NCBI GenBank assembly: GCA_946499275.1
Contig: CAMMRL010000017.1
Coordinates: forward strand, 1 to 42,240
DNA: 42,240 nt
From: an uncultured Clostridia bacterium
GTDB taxonomy: Bacteria > Bacillota > Clostridia > Oscillospirales > Acutalibacteraceae
Direction of reading: 5' to 3'
The notes below the pieces were generated by a model. It was not told where the DNA came from and did no database searches. It worked only from the letters and a program-made list of their open reading frames with translations. Position 1 is the stretch's first letter, and the number at the start of each line of letters is the position of its first letter. The translations under genes were made by a program, and so were the position numbers. Positions 34,626 to 41,409 of this stretch are shown here, piece by piece.

Positions 34626-35387
34626 TTATTCTGCCCACGCGGGGCCGCCTTCCGGCAGCGCGCTGTTGTCCGCGGGTATTTCCCCGCCGCCGGTCATGGT
34701 CACCCGCTGGTCATGCCCGTCGCCGTCCACCCGGATGCGTTTGGCTTTGATCAACTCCAACAAAGCGAGAAAAGTCGCGACCAGTTCCGACTTACTGCCA
34801 GCCTGGGTGAACAGAGAATCATAAGCGACCGCGTCCCGCCGATAAAGGCGGCGGAGCACATATATAATCTTCGAGGATACCGATACGATCTTACGAGAAA
34901 CGATGCCGCTGAAAGCCTGCGCCGGGGGCGGAAGCCGCCGTTTCCCTCTCCCTGCCGCCGCAAGATACGCGTCCAGCAACGTCTCCTTGGGATGAAGGCG
35001 GCGATAGGTTAGGTCGGGGGAAATCTCCGTCGGCTCCCTTACAAAGAGATCGCCCCCCACGTTGCGCGCGGCAAGGCGGCGGGCCGCTTCCTGGCAAAGC
35101 TGGTACTCGATCAACTCCCCGGTCAGCTCGCGGCGGAGCTCCTCCGCCTCCTCGTGCTTGGGAAGCAGCATGGAGGACTTGATATGCACCAGCCGGGCCG
35201 CCATCTCCAAAAATTCAGTCGCTACATCCAGGTCAGCAGCTTTCCATTCGTTGATGGTCGCCATGTACTGGTCCAGAAGCTGCGCGATCGGGATATCGTA
35301 GATATTCAGTTTATGCTTTTGCACCAGATGCAAAAGCAGGTCCAGCGGCCCCTCAAAACTCGGCAGCCGGTAGGATATCGTCTCCAT
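34626..35387 (-). CDS. scpA: Segregation and condensation protein A
   Basis: ScpA is the kleisin that closes the SMC ring. The product from ATG 35385-35387 (METISYRLPSFEGPLDLLLH, AGGGAG upstream) has 253 residues, the normal size; a longer in-frame reading adds 55 residues across the 3' end of the M50 gene and is unlikely. The N-terminal SMC-neck-binding region (EGPLDLLLHLVQKHKLNIYD, about 11-30), the linker to about 170 and the C-terminal winged helix (from about 185, SELVATFLALLELIKAKRI) are all present. It lies 23 bases after the M50 gene. Confidence 0.96.
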   Translation of the reverse strand: METISYRLPSFEGPLDLLLHLVQKHKLNIYDIPIAQLLDQYMATINEWKAADLDVATEFLEMAARLVHIKSSMLLPKHEEAEELRRELTGELIEYQLCQEAARRLAARNVGGDLFVREPTEISPDLTYRRLHPKETLLDAYLAAAGRGKRRLPPPAQAFSGIVSRKIVSVSSKIIYVLRRLYRRDAVAYDSLFTQAGSKSELVATFLALLELIKAKRIRVDGDGHDQRVTMTGGGEIPADNSALPEGGPAWAE

Positions 35388-35410
35388 ACGGTTTCTCCCT
35401 GCGTCTACAA

Positions 35411-36073
35411 CTAAAACATTAAAACCCGGACAATGAAATTGTAAATATGAATAGAAAGATAGCTGATCGGTCGGGATAGCACCCCGGAAAATACCAGCAA
35501 CATCACAGCCATGGTAATGTACATCTGGTACCGGTCCACATAGTACGACCACTTGGACGGGAGCAGGTTGGCCACAATCCGGAAGCCGTCCAGAGGCGGG
35601 ATTGGCAGAAGGTTGAAAATCGCCAGGCTGATATTGATCAGCGCAAACTGCTGAAAAAACGTAATCGCGATAGTTAAGGCCGTGCCGTATGGCAGGAAAG
35701 CGTAAAACCCCCGCAAGACTGCCATGGACAAAAATGCCATCAGCAGGTTGGAAACCGGGCCGGCCAGCGCCGTCAGCGCCATGCCGGTTTTATAGTTGCG
35801 GAAATTGCGGGGATTTACCGGCACGGGCTTCGCATAACCCACGCCGAACAGGAAGATCATCAGCGTGCCCATGATATCCAGATGGGCGAACGGATTCATG
35901 GTCAGGCGGCCGTTCCAGCGGGCGGTGTGATCCCCCAGCTTATCCGCCACATAGCCGTGCGCCAGTTCATGCACCGGCAGGGCCAGCAGGATAACCATAG
36001 CATACGATAAGAAGGTAAAAAGGAGCGTCTCAAAAGACAGTTCCCCGCGGCTGTTCAGCAAATCGAGAAGCAT
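35411..36073 (-). CDS. Site-2 protease (M50) family membrane protein
   Basis: The 220-residue integral membrane zinc protease has HELAH (35-39) in its first core helix and NLLPIPPLDG (154-163, with the third metal ligand D162) in a later one, with about five to six hydrophobic segments. It is the short single-core (group III-like) rhomboid-free S2P type commonly upstream of scpA in Clostridia. S2P enzymes cleave membrane-bound anti-sigma or regulatory proteins; the substrate is unknown. Start: ATG 36071-36073 with GGAGGA 10 bases upstream. It heads the operon behind the promoter at 36214-36242. Confidence 0.92.
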   Translation of the reverse strand: MLLDLLNSRGELSFETLLFTFLSYAMVILLALPVHELAHGYVADKLGDHTARWNGRLTMNPFAHLDIMGTLMIFLFGVGYAKPVPVNPRNFRNYKTGMALTALAGPVSNLLMAFLSMAVLRGFYAFLPYGTALTIAITFFQQFALINISLAIFNLLPIPPLDGFRIVANLLPSKWSYYVDRYQMYITMAVMLLVFSGVLSRPISYLSIHIYNFIVRVLMF

Positions 36074-36158
36074 AACGGATATTCCTCCGGTTCATCAATG
36101 AAATGGAGCCGTCTTTCTTTTCCTTGGCCCCGGATAAAATCAGTATAGGCAGCGGGCA

Positions 36159-36174
36159 GGCGGCTCATGCCGCC
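36159..36174 (-). promoter_or_regulatory. Small hairpin in the M50-scpA leader
   Basis: GGCGGC (36159-36164) and GCCGCC (36169-36174) form a 6-bp stem around TCAT within the 140-base leader. Its role is unknown; it could modulate translation or read-through. Confidence 0.35.
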
Positions 36175-36213
36175 GACCCGGTCATTGCGGGAAATTTCCA
36201 AGCACGTGGAAAC

Positions 36214-36242
36214 ATTATACTGGAAAAAAGGAAAGAATACAA
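36214..36242 (-). promoter_or_regulatory. Sigma-A promoter of the M50-scpAB-dacB-rluB operon
   Basis: The minus strand has TTGTAT (36237-36242), 17 bases, TATAAT (36214-36219). It is divergent from the rpmB promoter 144 bases away. Confidence 0.78.
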
Positions 36243-36385
36243 GCCGTCTCCCCCAGGACGGACAACAATTTAAGCTTTATTTACATTTTTATAAAAAGGA
36301 GGACGGCTGGTCCCTATCCGGAAGTGGAAAAAGCCGGACTTTCCCGCAGATATCCTTCTTTTTTCGCTCTCCATGAAAAAAATCC

Positions 36386-36414
36386 TTGATTTCTTCGTGG
36401 AAATCTGCTACTAT
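36386..36414 (+). promoter_or_regulatory. Sigma-A promoter of rpmB
   Basis: TTGATT (36386-36391), 17 bases, TACTAT (36409-36414), 76 bases before the ATG. Confidence 0.65.
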
Positions 36415-36489
36415 ACTATTCGTTGACTTGGAGGATGAGTTTTCTCATCGCTTTACAGCGTTTCTTTTCGTAAAGGAGGTGCAGACCAT

Positions 36490-36678
36490 ATGGCTAAATG
36501 TGATATCTGCGGAAAGAGTGTTACCTTCGGCATTCAGGTTTCCCACTCCCACAGACGTTCGAATCGCACCTGGAAGCCCAATATCCGCCGTGTCAAGGCG
36601 GTGGTGAACGGCGCGCCGAAGCGTATTTACGCCTGCACCCGTTGCTTGCGTTCGGGTAAGGTTACCCGCGCAATCTGA
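36490..36678 (+). CDS. rpmB: 50S ribosomal protein L28
   Basis: L28 is a small protein of the large subunit near the E site. The 62-residue product (MAKCDICGKSVTFGIQVSHS) is the C+ form with two CxxC pairs (C4/C7 and, in ACTRCLRSG, about C49/C52) that can bind zinc. It has the perfect ribosome binding site AAAGGAGGTG, and its own promoter and terminator. In Bacillus rpmB lies next to spoVM; here it is 24 kb away from it. Confidence 0.97.
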   Translation: MAKCDICGKSVTFGIQVSHSHRRSNRTWKPNIRRVKAVVNGAPKRIYACTRCLRSGKVTRAI

Positions 36679-36695
36679 GGAATGACGCAACCTGT

Positions 36696-36728
36696 AAAAG
36701 GACTGCTTTTGTTAGGCAGTCCTTTTTT
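36696..36728 (+). terminator. Terminator of rpmB
   Basis: AAAAGGACTGC (36696-36706) pairs over 11 bp with GCAGTCCTTTT (36716-36726), followed by Ts. Confidence 0.88.
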
Positions 36729-36842
36729 GTATTTGTATAGACTGTATAGGCTTCCCCTTTTCGGGGACTCTATAAGGATAATTCAGGATAATTAAAGCTT
36801 CAGTCTATTGGATTTTTCCGTTGCTTTCTCGGGCGGAAGGGA

Positions 36843-36871
36843 TTGCCAAGCGCCTTACCGCGCGATATAAT
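36843..36871 (+). promoter_or_regulatory. Sigma-A promoter of ppa-pncA-pncB
   Basis: TTGCCA (36843-36848), 17 bases, TATAAT (36866-36871), 34 bases before the ppa ATG. Confidence 0.75.
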
Positions 36872-36905
36872 AAATAAAATAATGCCCTGAGAGGAGCAGC
36901 GCACC

Positions 36906-37445
36906 ATGAATATCTGGCATGATATCCGTCCCGCCTGTATCCAGCCGGAGGATTTTACCGCGGTTATTGAAATCCCAAAAGGCGGCAAAAATAAATACGA
37001 AATGGATAAAGATACCGGCCTGCTCCGGCTGGACCGTGTGCTGTATACCGCCACCCATTATCCGGCGAACTACGGCTTCATCCCCCGTACCTACGCCGAC
37101 GACGGCGACCCATTGGACGTGCTGGTGATGTGCCAGGAATCCATTGTCCCCATGACGCTGGTGCAGTGCTACCCGATCGGCGTGATCAAGATGGTGGACG
37201 ACGAGAGCACAGATGAAAAAATCATCGCCGTCCCGTTCAAAGACCCATCCCTATCCGGCTATCAGGATATTGCCGAACTTCCCGCCCACACATTTGATGA
37301 AATCCAGCACTTTTTCACCGTTTATAAATCACTCGAAGGCAAGCAAACGGTGGTAAAGGAAGCGCTCGGCCGGGATGCGGCGGTGGAAATCATCCGGCAC
37401 TGCATGGATGAATACGCGCGGCATTACTGTGGAAAACGGCCGTAA
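36906..37445 (+). CDS. ppa: Inorganic pyrophosphatase (soluble family I)
   Basis: Ppa hydrolyses pyrophosphate and drives biosynthetic reactions forward. The 179-residue product has FTAVIEIPKGGKNKYEMDKD (about 17-36), YPANYGFIPRTYADDGDPLDVLV (about 52-74, the signature DGDPLD with metal-binding Asps) and a conserved later Asp in KMVDDE (about 98-103). Length is usual for family I. RBS GAGAGGAG. pncA follows after 30 bases, so pyrophosphate hydrolysis and NAD salvage are on one transcript. Confidence 0.95.
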   Translation: MNIWHDIRPACIQPEDFTAVIEIPKGGKNKYEMDKDTGLLRLDRVLYTATHYPANYGFIPRTYADDGDPLDVLVMCQESIVPMTLVQCYPIGVIKMVDDESTDEKIIAVPFKDPSLSGYQDIAELPAHTFDEIQHFFTVYKSLEGKQTVVKEALGRDAAVEIIRHCMDEYARHYCGKRP

Positions 37446-37475
37446 AACCGGTTTTCTGTGAAAGGAGAAGGCAGC

Positions 37476-38168
37476 ATGAACTTTGCGGAGAAAAACACCT
37501 TTCTGTCACGCTGTTCCGTGGAACTCGCCGCCCTGTACGATGAATTCACCGCCCTGGAGGATCTCCCGCTCTCTTCCCTGAACCCCAAGGAGACCGCGCT
37601 GATTGTGGTGGATATGGTCAACGGATTCGCGAAGGAGGGCGTACTGTCCAGCCCCCGCGTAGGGGCGCTTGCCGCACCGATTGCCGCGCTCGCCCGGGTA
37701 TGCCGGCAAAAAGGTATGCCGGTGGTCGCCTTTGCGGACACCCACACCCCGGACAGCATCGAGCTTGCCGCCTATCCCCCACACTGCCTGCGCGGCACGG
37801 AAGAAGCGGCGCTTGTGTCGGAGTTGGAGGCTGTAGCGGCGATGGACGCCCCGGGAAGCTTTACCCGGATCGACAAAAACTCCACCAACGGTTTTGTGGA
37901 ACCGCTGTTCGACGTCTGGCGTCGGGAGCACCCGGCCGTTTCCACCTATGTAGTTGTAGGCGACTGCACGGATATCTGTATCCATCAATTCGCCCTGACG
38001 GCCAAAGCCTTTGCCAATACGCGCAACCGCCCGCTGCGGGTGCTCGTGCCCGCTGCACTGGTGGATACCTTCGACGGCCCCGGGCATGCCGCCGACCTGG
38101 CGAACGCCGCTGCCTTATACTCCCTGCGTTCCAACGGCGCAGAGCTCTGCCGCGCTTTGCTTTACTAA
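37476..38168 (+). CDS. Isochorismatase-family cysteine hydrolase, probable nicotinamidase
   Basis: The 230-residue product from ATG 37476 (AAAGGAG 9 bases upstream) shows the catalytic triad: D46 in VVDMVNGF, K134 in RIDKNSTNGF and C168 in GDCTDICIH. Metal-ligand-like residues occur in FADTHTPDS (D88, H90) and YPPHC (H103). This matches nicotinamidase/pyrazinamidase (PncA), which turns nicotinamide into nicotinate and ammonia. The next gene, pncB, uses nicotinate, which makes PncA the likely role; another amidase activity is possible. Confidence 0.88.
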   Translation: MNFAEKNTFLSRCSVELAALYDEFTALEDLPLSSLNPKETALIVVDMVNGFAKEGVLSSPRVGALAAPIAALARVCRQKGMPVVAFADTHTPDSIELAAYPPHCLRGTEEAALVSELEAVAAMDAPGSFTRIDKNSTNGFVEPLFDVWRREHPAVSTYVVVGDCTDICIHQFALTAKAFANTRNRPLRVLVPAALVDTFDGPGHAADLANAAALYSLRSNGAELCRALLY

Positions 38169-38173
38169 ACTTT

Positions 38174-38194
38174 TTATAAAAGCGTTATAAAAGC
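38174..38194 (+). repeat. Tandem TTATAAAAGC direct repeat upstream of pncB
   Basis: TTATAAAAGC occurs at 38174-38183 and again at 38185-38194 (11-base period), directly after the pncA stop. It could be a protein-binding site. It does not match the NiaR consensus I know. Confidence 0.45.
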
Positions 38195-38205
38195 AGGCTG
38201 GCATT

Positions 38206-38224
38206 GAACGCTTTCGTGGCGTTC
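38206..38224 (+). promoter_or_regulatory. Small hairpin in the pncA-pncB gap
   Basis: GAACGC (38206-38211) and GCGTTC (38219-38224) form a 6-bp stem around TTTCGTG within the 135-base gap. No T-run follows, so it is more likely a processing or regulatory stem than a terminator. Confidence 0.35.
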
Positions 38225-38303
38225 TAAGAAATTTAAGAGCGCGCTTTTGATCTTAATTCCAGCAACCCAAAAGCCTATATCCAGGAAAGGACCGATAAAT
38301 CGT

Positions 38304-39773
38304 ATGAACAATCCGAACCAGCAAAACCGCCGTTTTGGGCAGGAAAACCTAACCCTCCTCACCGATTTTTACGAACTGACCATGGCAAACGGCTTTTTTC
38401 AAAACGGCCGGAAAGACCAGATCGCCTATTTCGATATGTTCTTCCGGAAGATTCCGGATGGCGGCGGCCTGGCAATCATGGCGGGCGTCGCCCAATTGAT
38501 CGAATACCTGGAAAACCTGTCCTTCACCGAGGAGGACATTGTTTTCCTGCGTTCAAAAAAGTTGTTCAGCGAGGATTTCCTGGAATACCTGCGGACTTTC
38601 CGCTTTTCCTGCGACGTGTGGGCGGTCCCGGAGGGAACGCCGGTCTTCCCTCATGAGCCGATCGTTACCGTCCGCGGGCCGGTAGTGCAGGCCCAGTTTA
38701 TTGAAACCATGGTGCTGCTGGCGATCAACCATCAGTCGCTGATCGCCACCAAAGCCAACCGGATTGTCCGGGCCGCGCAGGGCCGCGCCGTTATGGAATT
38801 CGGATCCCGCCGGGCGCAGGGGTACGACGGCGCGGTATATGGCGCGCGGGCAACCTATATCGGGGGATGCGACGGCACTGCCTGCACCATCGCCGACCGG
38901 GAGTTCGGCATCCCCGCTATGGGGACCATGGCGCATAGCTGGGTGCAACTTTTCGACAACGAGCTGGAGGCCTTCCGGGTTTACGCGCGGGCATACCCGC
39001 AGTCCTGCACCCTCCTGGTGGACACTTACAGCACCCTGAAATCCGGCATTCCCAACGCCATCCGTGTTTTTAACGAAGAACTGCTGCCCCGCGGCTTCCG
39101 TCCGAAGGGGGTGCGGATCGATTCCGGCGATATCACATATCTGAGCAAAAAGGCGCGCAAAATGCTGGACGACGCCGGTTTCCCCGACTGCAAGATCACC
39201 GCTTCCAACGCGCTGGACGAAAACATCATCCGGGACATGATCCAGCAGGGGGCCTGCGTCGACAACTTCGGCGTAGGCGAGCGGATGATCACCGCTGCCA
39301 GCGACCCGGTTTTCGGCGGGGTGTACAAGCTGGCAGCCGTGGAAATCGACGGCAAAATCGTGCCGCGCATCAAGGTCAGTGAAAATGTCAGCAAGATCAC
39401 CAACCCTTGCTTCAAAAAGCTGTGGCGGCTGTACGACCGGGAAAGCGGCAAAGCCCTCGCCGACGTGATGACGCTGCGGGACGAGGTGATCGACGATACA
39501 AAGCCTTATGTAATTTTCGACCCGGAGCACATCTGGAAGAAAAAAACGCTGGAAAATTTCCGTGCAGTGGAACTGCAGGTTCCTCTATTCCTCGGCGGGA
39601 AAAAAGTGTACGATTCCCCCGACATCGAAACAATCCGCAAACACTGCGAGGAACAGATCGGCACCATGTGGGACGAAGTCCTCCGCTTTGAAAACCCGCA
39701 CCGGTACTATGTGGACCTGTCCCAACCGTTATGGGATGAAAAGCAGCGCCTGCTGTGTGAATACGGCAACTAA
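38304..39773 (+). CDS. pncB: Nicotinate phosphoribosyltransferase
   Basis: PncB joins nicotinate and phosphoribosyl pyrophosphate to nicotinate mononucleotide with release of pyrophosphate, the entry to NAD by the Preiss-Handler route. The product has 489 residues from ATG 38304 (MNNPNQQNRRFGQENLTLLT; GGAAAGGA upstream). Landmarks: LLTDFYELTMANGFF (18-32), EFGSRRAQGYDGA (about 171-183, with the phosphorylated-His neighbourhood in the family), GTMAHSW (about 213-219), RIDSGDITYLSKKAR (about 273-287) and VGERMITAASDP. The upstream pncA-like gene supplies the substrate and Ppa removes the pyrophosphate. Confidence 0.97.
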   Translation: MNNPNQQNRRFGQENLTLLTDFYELTMANGFFQNGRKDQIAYFDMFFRKIPDGGGLAIMAGVAQLIEYLENLSFTEEDIVFLRSKKLFSEDFLEYLRTFRFSCDVWAVPEGTPVFPHEPIVTVRGPVVQAQFIETMVLLAINHQSLIATKANRIVRAAQGRAVMEFGSRRAQGYDGAVYGARATYIGGCDGTACTIADREFGIPAMGTMAHSWVQLFDNELEAFRVYARAYPQSCTLLVDTYSTLKSGIPNAIRVFNEELLPRGFRPKGVRIDSGDITYLSKKARKMLDDAGFPDCKITASNALDENIIRDMIQQGACVDNFGVGERMITAASDPVFGGVYKLAAVEIDGKIVPRIKVSENVSKITNPCFKKLWRLYDRESGKALADVMTLRDEVIDDTKPYVIFDPEHIWKKKTLENFRAVELQVPLFLGGKKVYDSPDIETIRKHCEEQIGTMWDEVLRFENPHRYYVDLSQPLWDEKQRLLCEYGN

Positions 39774-39776
39774 AAG

Positions 39777-39814
39777 ACAAGGCCGTCCGCGATACCGCGG
39801 GCGGCCTTGTTTTC
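39777..39814 (+). terminator. Terminator of pncB
   Basis: ACAAGGCCGTCCGCG pairs over 15 positions (one G-U) with CGCGGGCGGCCTTGT around ATAC, ending at 39810, followed by TTTT. The stretch 39815-39940 shows nothing further. Confidence 0.88.
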
Positions 39815-39940
39815 ATTGAAATAGCGCTTAAAAACATAGAACAAACGGGCGGCAACCACCGTAAGTTCTACTTATAAGATTGAAACATTTATCTGTCGCA
39901 AAATATTCAAATAAAAAATGGAAAAATTTTAAGAAATCGC

Positions 39941-39969
39941 TTGACAATAATAAACGAATGGATTATACT
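39941..39969 (+). promoter_or_regulatory. Sigma-A promoter of perR
   Basis: Consensus TTGACA (39941-39946), 17 bases, TATACT (39964-39969), 52 bases before the ATG. Confidence 0.82.
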
Positions 39970-39974
39970 TCAAA

Positions 39975-39989
39975 TTGTAATCAATACAA
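39975..39989 (+). promoter_or_regulatory. PerR/Fur-type operator upstream of perR
   Basis: TTGTAATCAATACAA is a 7-1-7 inverted repeat (six of seven arm positions match) like the PerR box TTATAATNATTATAA. It begins 6 bases after the -10 box and covers the transcription start, ideal for autorepression. The match is by eye. Confidence 0.65.
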
Positions 39990-40020
39990 AACGCAAACAA
40001 TTACATTATTGGAGGCGGCT

Positions 40021-40437
40021 ATGGTTAATCAAAATTTAGCGGCGGTGCTGTCCGCTCATGGCGTACGGCCGACACAGCAGCGTATTGCTGTTTTTGATTA
40101 TCTGCTGACCCATCACACCCATCCATCGGCAGATACCATTTACAATGCGCTTTCCAAAGAATACCCGGTTTTTTCCCGCACCACGATTTACAATTCGCTC
40201 AACACGCTGCTTGAAGCCAAACTGATCCGGGCGGTCAACATTCTTGCTGATGAGCAACGCTTCGATGGGAATACCAAGGACCATGGGCATTTCCGTTGCC
40301 TTTCTTGCGGTGAAATTTATGATTTCGACATCAGCGGCGACATGTTGCAGGGCCTTTGTCCCTCCGGTTTCCTAGGCGAACAGGGAGACGTTTTCTTTAC
40401 CGGGCACTGCCCTCGCTGCCTGCCTTCCAAAAGCTAA
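40021..40437 (+). CDS. perR: Fur-family peroxide-responsive repressor PerR
   Basis: PerR is a metal-dependent repressor that loses DNA binding when its Fe2+ site is oxidised by peroxide. The 138-residue product from ATG 40021 (GGAGG 7 bases upstream) has a winged helix (about 8-75; PTQQRIAVFDYLL, SRTTIYNSLNTLLE). The regulatory-site residues expected for PerR are present: His in HTHPSAD, Asp in RFDGN, two His in DHGHFRC and Asp in YDFD. Two CxxC pairs (CLSC, CPRC) bind structural zinc. The reverse-rubrerythrin gene downstream is a classic PerR target in Clostridium acetobutylicum, which supports PerR over Fur or Zur. Confidence 0.92.
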   Translation: MVNQNLAAVLSAHGVRPTQQRIAVFDYLLTHHTHPSADTIYNALSKEYPVFSRTTIYNSLNTLLEAKLIRAVNILADEQRFDGNTKDHGHFRCLSCGEIYDFDISGDMLQGLCPSGFLGEQGDVFFTGHCPRCLPSKS

Positions 40438-40456
40438 TCCCCTTTTCACTATGCCT

Positions 40457-40471
40457 GTAATGTTTCATTAC
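40457..40471 (+). promoter_or_regulatory. PerR-box-like palindrome upstream of reverse rubrerythrin
   Basis: GTAATGTTTCATTAC is a 15-bp inverted repeat (arms GTAATG/CATTAC perfect, 7-1-7 geometry like the perR operator). It lies 34 bases before the rubrerythrin ATG, in the 67-base gap after perR. Confidence 0.62.
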
Positions 40472-40504
40472 TTATACATTATCAAAACTTAGGAGGAAGA
40501 AACA

Positions 40505-41092
40505 ATGAAAAAGTATGTCTGCATGATCTGTGGCTATGTCCATGAAGGCGATTCTGCTCCGGCGGTATGTCCCGTGTGCGGTGCAACAGCTGATAAATTT
40601 AAGGAAATGGGCAACGCTGCTCCGGCTGCCGCTGCTGCCCCGGTGAAGGCGGCCGACGGCCGCGTATGGGCCGACGAGCATCGCGTAGGCATTGCCAAGG
40701 GTCTGGACGCGGAAGTGGTCGAAATGCTGCGTGCGAATTTCACCGGCGAGTGCTCCGAAGTGGGCATGTATCTGGCGATGGCCCGCGTCGCTCATCGTGA
40801 GGGCTATCCGGAAATCGGCCTGTATTGGGAAAAGGCCGCTTATGAAGAGGCGGAACATGCCGCGAAGTTTGCGGAGCTGCTGGGCGAAGTAGTAACCGAC
40901 AGCACGCAGAAGAATCTGGCTATGCGCGTGGAAGCCGAATGCGGCGCCACCGAAGGCAAAATGCAGCTTGCCAAGAGAGCGAAGGAACTCGGTTACGACG
41001 CCGTCCATGACACCGTCCACGAAATGGCGAAGGACGAAGCACGGCATGGCAAGGCATTTGAGGGATTGCTCAACCGGTATTTCGGCAAATAA
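40505..41092 (+). CDS. Reverse rubrerythrin (rubredoxin domain N-terminal)
   Basis: Rubrerythrins reduce hydrogen peroxide (reverse forms also oxygen) using electrons passed from the rubredoxin iron to a diiron centre. In this 195-residue protein the order is reversed relative to classical rubrerythrin: rubredoxin-like CMICG and CPVCG come first (C6, C9, C22, C25), then a linker ([10 protein letters not shown]), then the ferritin-like four-helix bundle from about residue 55. The diiron ligands are visible in [34 protein letters not shown] and [11 protein letters not shown]. Reverse rubrerythrins are known PerR-controlled oxygen-defence enzymes of Clostridia. RBS AGGAGG. Own terminator follows. 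Confidence 0.95.
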   Translation: MKKYVCMICGYVHEGDSAPAVCPVCGATADKFKEMGNAAPAAAAAPVKAADGRVWADEHRVGIAKGLDAEVVEMLRANFTGECSEVGMYLAMARVAHREGYPEIGLYWEKAAYEEAEHAAKFAELLGEVVTDSTQKNLAMRVEAECGATEGKMQLAKRAKELGYDAVHDTVHEMAKDEARHGKAFEGLLNRYFGK

Positions 41093-41119
41093 GGAACGGC
41101 TTAAGGACCAGCTATACAG

Positions 41120-41154
41120 AGAAGGGGCGAAGAAATTCGTCCCTTCTTCTTTTT
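41120..41154 (+). terminator. Terminator of reverse rubrerythrin
   Basis: AGAAGGGGCGAA (41120-41131) pairs over 12 positions (one G-U) with TTCGTCCCTTCT (41136-41147), followed by TCTTTTT. Confidence 0.82.
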
Positions 41155-41359
41155 ACATATCATACTATAAAATCCAGACAACCCGCAAAAGGGACGCCGG
41201 CTTCCGGGCAGGTTGCCCCGTTCCCGGTTGGAAATGGCAGTTTAAGCGGGGTATATCTACCGGATCAGCCAATAGAATCCCCTACTGATCGGAACTTTCC
41301 AAGAGAAGGAATGGGAAAGATTTTATCTCCTCCGGCTAAAACCGGATATTGCCGCATTA
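41155..41359. other. Gene-free interval before the surface protein
   Basis: No frame with a binding site or family resemblance is visible between the two convergent terminators. Confidence 0.5.
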
Positions 41360-41402
41360 AAGCAAAGAAAGAACCCCCGGTAATCTGCTCGATTACCAGG
41401 GG
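41360..41402 (-). terminator. Terminator of the surface protein gene
   Basis: CCCCGGTAATC and GATTACCAGGGG (41374-41402) form an 11-bp stem with one mismatch around TGCTC; the minus strand continues into a T-rich TTCTTTCTTTGCTTT. Confidence 0.75.
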
Positions 41403-41409
41403 CCCGCCA

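Noticed and set aside
38174-38194. NiaR operator
   Set aside because: The repeat is direct, not palindromic, and does not match the known NiaR site.
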